From contig LNFB01000254.1 of assembly GCA_001464385.1 (NCBI GenBank), positions 1 through 58,947 of the forward strand: 58,947 bases of DNA, given 5' to 3'. The position numbers and the translations under genes were made by a program. The DNA is from Deltaproteobacteria bacterium Ga0077550. GTDB lineage: Bacteria > Myxococcota_A > Polyangia > Nannocystales > Nannocystaceae. Shown piece after piece: positions 53,004 to 58,947 of this stretch (within the stretch, counting starts at the first letter, position 1; each line of letters opens with the position of its first letter). The notes under the pieces were generated by a model. That model was not told the DNA's origin, did no database searches, and saw nothing but the letters and a program-made list of their open reading frames with translations.

Positions 53004-54566
53004 TCAATCCGAGCCCGATTGGGTCGCCCCGTCCCGCGGTGGGCCGTCGTCGGGCCGCGGATCGAGGAACGGCACGAACGGCAGCAGGACCATGCTCGGG
53101 ATCGTGGCGACGAACGTGAGCCCGAAGAACAGCGCGAAGCCGCCGAGCCACTCGACGAGGAAACCGCTGGCCATCCCCGCGAGCGTGAAGCCGATGCTCA
53201 TGATCGCGGTGAGGACCGCCATGTGCGTGGCTTTGTGGCGCGGGTCGCAACACCGCATGATGTAGACCAGGAACACGGCGGTGCCGAAGCCCGCGCCGAT
53301 GTCCTCGACGATGACGACCGCGCCCACCCACGCGTTGCCGAGCGCGCTCGGATCGTCGCTGGCGGCGAGCACGGCGTACAGCAGGTTGGGCACGTTCTGC
53401 GCCAGGACCATCGGCCACAGCCAGCGGCGCAGCCCGTGCTTGGCGATGAGCCACCCGCCGACGAGCGTCGCCACCAGCGTGGCCGCGAAGCCGAGGGTGC
53501 CGTTGATCATGCCGTAGGTCGCGAGGTCCATCCCGCACGCATCACGCAGGAACGGCTGGCGCATCTTCATCAGGAAGGACTCGCCGGTGCGGAACAGCAG
53601 GATCAGGGCCAGCGCGCGCCCCATCCGCGGCTGCTCGAGCAGATCGAGGAACGCCCGGGCATAGCGCGAGTCGTGGGCCGCGAGCAGCCGGCGTAGGCGA
53701 CCGATCGACGCGACCGCGACACCGACCGCGACGAGCAACGACAGGCCGATCCACTCCGACAGCCCGAGCCCGCCCACGCCGGGGATCGTGCCGATGGCGT
53801 CGCGGAGCCGCGCGACCACCGGTCGCACGAACGCGAGGCTGTGATCGAGCACGACGACCGCGAGCACGAGGCCGACCGCGATGAGGACCCGAGGTCGCGC
53901 CAGCGCTCGCAGCCATCGGACGAAGGGCTCTCGCCTCCGCTCGGTGGCTGGGAGGAACATCCAGTGATAGGCCAGGAGCACGACCATCACGAGGGCGGCG
54001 GCGGCCCAGGTCGCGCGCCAGCCGACGAGGTCGGCGAGCACGAGCAGCGGGCCGCTGGCGAGCAGTACGGCGCCGCGGTAGGCCGCCGCCCGCAGCCCGA
54101 CGAAGCGCGACTGGCCGTCGCGATCCAGGGCCTCGAGGTAGAACCCGTCGATCGCGACGTCGTGGGTTGCGGCGACGAACGCGAGCAGCACGAAGGCGAT
54201 CGAGGCCAGCCACAGCGGGATGTCCCCGCCGAGCAACATCAGCAACGCGAGGATCCCGATCACGGCGATCTCGCAGCCGAGCATGAACCGGCGCTTGGTC
54301 TCGTGGTGATCGAGCACGGGCGCCCACAGGAACTTCAGGTTCCACGGCAGGTGGAAGATCGCCGTGAGTCCGATCGCCTGCAGCCCGGCGCCGAGCTCCT
54401 TGAACATCACCTCGGCGACGTTGTTGACCAGCGCGTAGGGGAAGCCCTCGGCGAAGTACGTGGTCGAGACCCACCAGGTCGGGTGTCGAGGGTCGTGCGG
54501 CGCGGGGCTCGGCACGTCCGCGTTGGGCGACGTCGGCATCGGTGGGCGATCCCCCGAGGTATACAC
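53004..54566 (-). CDS. AmpG-like MFS transporter
   Basis: 520 residues from GTG at 54566; ATG at 54539 is a good alternative. Twelve membrane helices are visible. 'YFAEGFPYALVNNVAEVMF', 'FHLPWNLKFLWAPVLD' and 'FVAATHDVAIDGFYLEAL' match the PAT/AmpG family, which brings anhydromuropeptides into the cytoplasm for peptidoglycan recycling and beta-lactamase induction. A muropeptide substrate is inference; related members carry other cargo. It sits 51 bases after the GT-C-like gene and before the PAS gene. Confidence 0.85.
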   Translation of the reverse strand: MYTSGDRPPMPTSPNADVPSPAPHDPRHPTWWVSTTYFAEGFPYALVNNVAEVMFKELGAGLQAIGLTAIFHLPWNLKFLWAPVLDHHETKRRFMLGCEIAVIGILALLMLLGGDIPLWLASIAFVLLAFVAATHDVAIDGFYLEALDRDGQSRFVGLRAAAYRGAVLLASGPLLVLADLVGWRATWAAAALVMVVLLAYHWMFLPATERRREPFVRWLRALARPRVLIAVGLVLAVVVLDHSLAFVRPVVARLRDAIGTIPGVGGLGLSEWIGLSLLVAVGVAVASIGRLRRLLAAHDSRYARAFLDLLEQPRMGRALALILLFRTGESFLMKMRQPFLRDACGMDLATYGMINGTLGFAATLVATLVGGWLIAKHGLRRWLWPMVLAQNVPNLLYAVLAASDDPSALGNAWVGAVVIVEDIGAGFGTAVFLVYIMRCCDPRHKATHMAVLTAIMSIGFTLAGMASGFLVEWLGGFALFFGLTFVATIPSMVLLPFVPFLDPRPDDGPPRDGATQSGSD

Positions 54567-54617
54567 GCTCGAGCGCCGGGACTAGAAATGATGCGCCGCC
54601 GGGTGGTTCGGCGGTCT

Positions 54618-55892
54618 TCAGCCGTCGCGCCACGCGAAGAAGCGCGCCCACACGAGGATCATCGACAGCGTGGCGAGCAGGACGCACACGAGGGCCACGG
54701 AGCGGCGCAGCCCCTGCTCGGGCGCGATCCACCGGCGCCAGGCCTCGGCGAGCCCGAGGCCCGCGATCGGGATCGCGGGGACGAGGTAGCGGTGGTCTTC
54801 GGTCGCGCCGCCCTCCGGGGTGCGGTGCAGCGCGAGCAGCAGCAGCCACGGCAACAGCGCCAGGCCCTCGCGCCACCGCCTCGCGGCGACGAGCCCTGCG
54901 ACGCCGACGAAGAGGATGGGGGACTGCGCGAGGATCCCCGCGTCGTGGCCGAGGCCGATCAGCGTCCACAGCCCCGACGCCGGGTTGCCGGAGAAGGTGT
55001 CGGCGCGGGTCCGCGTGAACTCGAACGAGGCGTGGTGATCGTAGCCCACCGACCACCACGCCCCGAACGCCGCGTGGTGATAGGCGCCGGTCGCGAGCAC
55101 GAGCGGCGCCGCACCGACGAGCACGTGCGACCAGCCGCGGCGTGGGACCAGCAACGCGAGTTGGATCGCGATCGGGACGACGAGCACGTAGTCGCTGGCG
55201 ACCGCCCACGCGCCGCAGGCCCCGGCGAGCCACCACGCACGGCGGCCGTGCTCGGTCGCGGCGGCGCAGGCCAGCAGCATCGCGCACCACAGCGCGCCGC
55301 TGGTGACGTGCGAGAACAACACCGTCGAGTACGGACCCCACAGCGTCGCGACGGCGATCGTGGCGATCGCGGCGGTGCGCGCCGGTCGATCGTAGCCCTC
55401 GCGTCGCAGCCAGCGCTCGAGGCACACCAGGCCGAGCAGGCCCATCAGCGCCGCCTGCAGCCGCGCGAGCAGGGCCGTGCCCTGGTACTGGACCAGCGCG
55501 GGGGCCCGGCCGTGTTTCTTCGCCCTGGCCGCGTAGGTCTGCGCGAACGGATCGCTCGCCGGCGTGACCACCAGCGCGCCGTTCTCGACAGCGCGGTCGC
55601 GCAGCGTGGGGTCGAGCTGCGCGCCGATCCAGATCGCCGGCAGGGCCGCGAACGCGGTGCCCGGCGGACGGTCGGAGTAGTGATGGCCGTCGCGCTCGGC
55701 GCGATCGACCCACAGCGTCAGCGCGACGTCGGGGTCGATCGTGCTCTGGCGGTGCACGACCAGCGCCCGGGCCAGGGCGACGTGCGAGCCGTCGTTGCTG
55801 CTGACGAGCCCGCGTCCGATCCACACGAGCGCGAGCACGAACGCGATCATCAGGGCCGGGGGCACCCAGGCGCGGCGGGCGGTCGTGCTCAT
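54618..55892 (-). CDS. Polytopic membrane protein, GT-C glycosyltransferase-like
   Basis: 424 residues with about ten membrane helices. The first long loop reads 'SNDGSHVALARALV' and 'HHYSDRPPGTAFAALP', the arrangement seen in GT-C enzymes that use a polyprenyl-phosphate sugar and an acidic catalytic residue in the first periplasmic loop. The Asp in 'SNDGS' is the best candidate. The donor, acceptor and exact family are not readable. It diverges from the SLC13 gene with only 44 bases between the starts. Confidence 0.72.
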   Translation of the reverse strand: MSTTARRAWVPPALMIAFVLALVWIGRGLVSSNDGSHVALARALVVHRQSTIDPDVALTLWVDRAERDGHHYSDRPPGTAFAALPAIWIGAQLDPTLRDRAVENGALVVTPASDPFAQTYAARAKKHGRAPALVQYQGTALLARLQAALMGLLGLVCLERWLRREGYDRPARTAAIATIAVATLWGPYSTVLFSHVTSGALWCAMLLACAAATEHGRRAWWLAGACGAWAVASDYVLVVPIAIQLALLVPRRGWSHVLVGAAPLVLATGAYHHAAFGAWWSVGYDHHASFEFTRTRADTFSGNPASGLWTLIGLGHDAGILAQSPILFVGVAGLVAARRWREGLALLPWLLLLALHRTPEGGATEDHRYLVPAIPIAGLGLAEAWRRWIAPEQGLRRSVALVCVLLATLSMILVWARFFAWRDG

Positions 55893-55936
55893 CGAAAACG
55901 CTGCCGGGGGCGGCCGCGCTTGTTATCGTAGCCCAG

Positions 55937-57460
55937 GTGAGTCTCGCCGAGGCGATCTCCGACGCCGAGGCGCGGTTCGAGGCCCGTCGCCGGGCAATCG
56001 GCTTCGTGCTCGCGCCGACGCTGCTCGTCGGGCTGTGGCTGCTGCCGATGCCGAGCCTGTCGCCGCAGGCCCACGCGTTGGCGGCGGTCGCCGCGGCGAC
56101 GGTGACGCTGTGGATCACCGAGGCGATCCCGTTGCCGGCGGCGGCGCTGCTCGGCCCGGCCCTCGCGGTGTTGCTCGGCGTCGCCGAGGCAAAGCCGGTC
56201 TTCGCCCCGTTCGCTGACCCGCTCATCTTCCTCTTCCTGGGCGGGTTCCTCCTGGCCGAGGGCCTGTCGCGTCAGGGCGTCGACCGCCGTGTCGCGCTCT
56301 GGCTCATCGCCCGGCCGATCGTCGCGGGATCCCCCGCGCGGGCGATGGTCGCGGTCTCGTGCATCGCGTGGGGCTTCTCGATGTGGATCTCGAACACTGC
56401 GACCACGGCGATGCTGCTGCCCGTCGCGCTCGGCGTGCACGCGACCATGCGTGGCGTCGTCGACGACGAACCCGAGGCCAGGCGGCAGATCGATCGCTTC
56501 GGCGGCGGCATGTGCCTGCTGGTCGCGTACGCGTCGTCGATCGGCGGCATCGCGACGCCGATCGGCACCGGTCCCAACGTGATCGCGATCGGCATGCTCG
56601 AGGATCGGCTCGGCGTGCAGTTCGACTTCGTGCAGTGGATGTCGTTCGCGGTGCCGATCTCGATCGCGATGCTGATCCTCGCCTTGACGATCGGCGTCCG
56701 CCGCTTCCGGGCCCCGCTGTCGCACCTGCCCGGCCTGGCCGACGAGGTCGCGCGGCAGCTCGCGGCGCTCGGCCCGATCCGCGCCGGCGAGCGACGTGCG
56801 GTCGCGGTGTTCGGACTCGCGGTGGCGGGCTGGCTGTCGCCGTCGGTGCTGCGGCTCGTCCTCGGCGCCGCGCCCCCCGCCACGGTGTGGGCTGGCGACG
56901 TGCTCGACGAGGGCGTCGTCGCGATCCTCTGCGGCTCGCTGCTGTTCTTCCTGCCCTCGGGCGAGGGCAAGCGCGAGTCGATGCTGGCGTGGGCCGACGC
57001 CCAGCGCCTCGACTGGGGCACGATCCTGCTGCTGGGCGGAGGCCTCGCCCTGGGCAAGCTGACCTTCGAGACCGGCCTCGCCGAGGCGATCGGCCGCGGC
57101 GTGCTCGGCGGCCTCGGTCCGCTCGCGAGCCACCCGGTCGGCCTGCTGATCTGCGCGGTCGCGTTGATCCTCGTCCTGACCGAGGTCACCAGCAACACGG
57201 CGGTCACCGCAATGATGCTGCCGGTGCTCATCGGCATCGCCCAGGCCGCCGGCATCGACCCGGTGCCCACCGCCGTGCTCGCCACGATCGCCGCGAGCTT
57301 CGCGTTCATGCTCCCGGTCTCGACGCCGCCCAACGCGATGGCCTACGGCACCCGGATGATCCGCGTCGAGGCGATGCTCGCCTGCGGTGTCCGGCTCGAC
57401 GCCTGGGGCTTCGTGGTGCTCGTCGTCGCCGGGTTGTGGCTGGTGCCGGCGGTGCTGTGA
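55937..57460 (+). CDS. SLC13/DASS-family sodium/anion symporter
   Basis: 507 residues, GTG start. About twelve helices with both family signatures intact: 'SNTATTAMLLP' beginning at Ser152 and 'SNTAVTAMMLP' beginning at Ser419, the paired Na+/carboxylate binding motifs. 'ATPIGTGPN' and 'VSTPPNAMAYGT' follow each. The protein should take up di- or tricarboxylates with sodium; sulfate is another possibility in the family. Confidence 0.93.
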   Translation: MSLAEAISDAEARFEARRRAIGFVLAPTLLVGLWLLPMPSLSPQAHALAAVAAATVTLWITEAIPLPAAALLGPALAVLLGVAEAKPVFAPFADPLIFLFLGGFLLAEGLSRQGVDRRVALWLIARPIVAGSPARAMVAVSCIAWGFSMWISNTATTAMLLPVALGVHATMRGVVDDEPEARRQIDRFGGGMCLLVAYASSIGGIATPIGTGPNVIAIGMLEDRLGVQFDFVQWMSFAVPISIAMLILALTIGVRRFRAPLSHLPGLADEVARQLAALGPIRAGERRAVAVFGLAVAGWLSPSVLRLVLGAAPPATVWAGDVLDEGVVAILCGSLLFFLPSGEGKRESMLAWADAQRLDWGTILLLGGGLALGKLTFETGLAEAIGRGVLGGLGPLASHPVGLLICAVALILVLTEVTSNTAVTAMMLPVLIGIAQAAGIDPVPTAVLATIAASFAFMLPVSTPPNAMAYGTRMIRVEAMLACGVRLDAWGFVVLVVAGLWLVPAVL

Positions 57461-57464
57461 GCGC

Positions 57465-58193
57465 TCACGTCGCCGGGGCGTAGCGCGTCGGATCGGCGAC
57501 GCCGGCCAGCGAGAAACCCTCGCGGCGCAGACGGCAGCTGTCGCACGTTCCGCAGGCGAGCACGCGGTCACCCTCGGCGATCGGATCGTAGCAGCTGATG
57601 GTGTCGGCGTAGTCGACCCCGAGCGAGGTGCCCAACGCGATGATCTCGTGCTTGCGCAGCGAGGACAGCGGCGCCTCGAAGCCGATCGCGTGGCCCTCGA
57701 CGCCGCGGCGGGTCGCGAGCCCGGCCATGGTCGCGAACGCGGCGATGAACTCGGGGCGGCAGTCGGGGTAGCCCGAGTAGTCGAGCGCGTTGGTGCCGAT
57801 CCAGATGTCGGCGGCATCGATCGCCTCGGCCCACGCCAGGGCGTAGCTCAGGAACAGCGCGTTGCGGGCGGGGACATAGGTGACGGGGATCTCGGAGACC
57901 GGCGCGGCGCGCTCGGACGGGGCGTGCTTGGGCACCGCGAGCGGGCTGGACTCGACCAACGCGGTCGCCCCCGCGACGAGCCGGCCGAGGTGACCGAGCT
58001 CGACGATCTCGTGCGCGGCGACGCCGAAGCGCGTGGCCTGCCGACGCGCGCACGCCAGCTCGACGGCGTGTCGCTGTCCGTAGCGGAAGCTGAGCGCGTG
58101 GACCCGCCGCTGGCGGCTCGCGGCCGCGAGCACGGTGGTCGAATCGAGGCCGCCGCTGAGCAGCACGACGGCGGCAGGAGCGTCGGCGTTCAC
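57465..58193 (-). CDS. queC: 7-cyano-7-deazaguanine synthase QueC
   Basis: 242 residues, GTG start. PP-loop 'LLSGGLDSTTVL' binds ATP. The zinc site has four Cys: one in 'TISCYDP' and three in 'CGTCDSCRLR'. 'VPARNALFLSYALAWAEA' and 'GTNALDYSGYPDCRPEF' are typical QueC. It converts 7-carboxy-7-deazaguanine to preQ0 in queuosine synthesis. Other que genes are not in the window. It converges on the SLC13 gene with 4 bases between the stops. Confidence 0.96.
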   Translation of the reverse strand: MNADAPAAVVLLSGGLDSTTVLAAASRQRRVHALSFRYGQRHAVELACARRQATRFGVAAHEIVELGHLGRLVAGATALVESSPLAVPKHAPSERAAPVSEIPVTYVPARNALFLSYALAWAEAIDAADIWIGTNALDYSGYPDCRPEFIAAFATMAGLATRRGVEGHAIGFEAPLSSLRKHEIIALGTSLGVDYADTISCYDPIAEGDRVLACGTCDSCRLRREGFSLAGVADPTRYAPAT

Positions 58194-58210
58194 CGGCGCA
58201 TCATGCCACG

Positions 58211-58633
58211 TCAGCCGCTGCTGCTCGCGTCGCTGCCCGCTCCGCCGCTGTTCGCCGACGCTGGCGCGCAGTTGGGATCGGGCTCGGGGCCGGGCGCGTC
58301 AGGGCAGCAGTACAGGGCGTAGGTGTCGTTGTTGAAGCCGAGCGCGCACACGCACGACGGCTGTGACGCCTGGTCGAGCACGCACTCGCCCCGCTCGTCG
58401 CCGCCACAGAAGAACCCTTCGCACGGGCTCGCAGCGTCGTAGCAGTAGTTCTTCTCCTGGTTGCACTGGCCCTCGGTGCAGTGACCGTCGGGGGCGAGGC
58501 ACAGGCCGCCGAGGTTGCCAGGGGGCGCCGGCTTCTCGCGCTCGGCCCCCTCGAAGCACGCCGTGAGCAGGGCCGCGGCGAGCGTCACGGCGGGGAACTT
58601 CGCGAAGAACTTCGAACCGAGCCTGCGTGTCAT
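58211..58633 (-). CDS. Small Cys-rich (EGF-like) lipoprotein
   Basis: 140 residues from ATG at 58633, with GAGGG a few bases upstream. Lipoprotein signal 'VTLAAALLTACFEG' with LTAC. The mature part holds about twelve Cys in short spacings ('LCLAPDGHCTEGQC', 'YCYDAASPCEGFFC', 'CVLDQASQPSCVCALGF'), an EGF-like disulfide pattern, and a Gly/Ser/Ala tail. It is exported and likely to lie on the cell surface. The function is unknown. Confidence 0.8.
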   Translation of the reverse strand: MTRRLGSKFFAKFPAVTLAAALLTACFEGAEREKPAPPGNLGGLCLAPDGHCTEGQCNQEKNYCYDAASPCEGFFCGGDERGECVLDQASQPSCVCALGFNNDTYALYCCPDAPGPEPDPNCAPASANSGGAGSDASSSG

Positions 58634-58947
58634 CGCGCCCTCACTCGAACTGCGCGGCACCATAGCAGATGGGCGCGTGGGCCCGCGAACGAATTTCCCG
58701 CCACGCCGGGGGCCTGGCTGGCGGGCAATGTCGAGCGCTGCCGCGGCGTCGGGCTCGCTGCTGCCGATGCGGTGAGCGACGCTACGCGCGTCCAATGGCG
58801 CGAACGAAGCGGTCACGCCTGGGCACGAAGTGCAGTCGAGATGCGTAGTGCTAGGCGAAGTGCGCAGCGCAGATCGACGCGTACGCAATTCGATCCATCG
58901 ACGGGTTTGTCGCGGCAGGACTCCGGTCGGTACGCACAACGACCGAT
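58634..58947. other. Non-coding end of the window
   Basis: 314 bases upstream of the Cys-rich lipoprotein. It must hold the promoter for that gene (read to the left). I see no convincing gene, RNA or hairpin, though GC is slightly lower near the end. Confidence 0.4.

Overview
The window is about 72% GC, and nearly every gene shows the strong third-position G/C bias of a large-genome Myxococcota, most likely a Nannocystis/Plesiocystis-type organism. I infer this from gene content, not from a marker-gene match: Hanks-type Ser/Thr kinases, many exported lipoproteins, tandem Cys-rich 'CGDG...GE.CD' repeat proteins, a giant alpha-2-macroglobulin, an ECF sigma factor with an extracellular extension, and glycine-rich RRM proteins. 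I see no rRNA, tRNA, CRISPR array, insertion sequence, integrase or phage gene. It reads as chromosomal backbone and lineage-specific accessory DNA.

Layout. 1-4232 (+) is a 2-oxo acid dehydrogenase operon: E1 alpha (cut by the window edge), E1 beta, E2, E3. The E2 and E3 are canonical; the E1 pair is not. 4442-4906 is an RRM/glycine-rich RNA-binding protein with a strong hairpin behind it. 5020-7454 holds two lipoproteins, one a possible degenerate M61-like peptidase. 7492-11301 (-) is a TPR protein, a GspC-like PDZ protein and an RNA methyltransferase. An SppA-type lipoprotein (11357-13234, -) is divergent from a 2068-residue alpha-2-macroglobulin lipoprotein (13378-19584, +).

19737-27880 is a signalling block. 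A small kinase is translationally coupled to a photoactive-yellow-protein-like PAS/V4R protein. A secreted caspase-like peptidase diverges from them. Then come a membrane-spanning ECF sigma factor fused to carboxypeptidase-regulatory repeats, and a transmembrane Ser/Thr kinase. 27895-36562 (-) carries a HelD-like helicase, an ABC exporter whose permease is fused to an M1 aminopeptidase, and a von Willebrand A lipoprotein. 36719-37796 (+) holds two overlapping paralogous lipoproteins.

38354-39790 (-) is a polyprenyl-phosphate sugar transferase. At 40155-42415 an SmtB-like zinc sensor converges on a ZIP-like/permease fusion with a His-rich tail. 42515-45736 (-) is phoB-phoR-phoU plus an HTH/Zn-ribbon regulator, with a PHO-box-like repeat before phoB. 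45843-51909 (-) has a beta-propeller/di-haem cytochrome with a beta-propeller lipoprotein, and a pair of paralogous envelope proteins. 52056-58633 holds a PAS protein, an AmpG-like transporter, a GT-C-like membrane protein, an SLC13 transporter, QueC and a Cys-rich lipoprotein.

Best candidates for undescribed biology: the kinase plus PYP/V4R pair; the ECF-TM-repeat fusion; the ZIP/permease/His-tail fusion with its sensor; and an E1 pair that seems to lack the usual active-site loop, Glu and His although its E2 and E3 are intact. Functional statements are family-level inference from reading the sequence; no searches were run.
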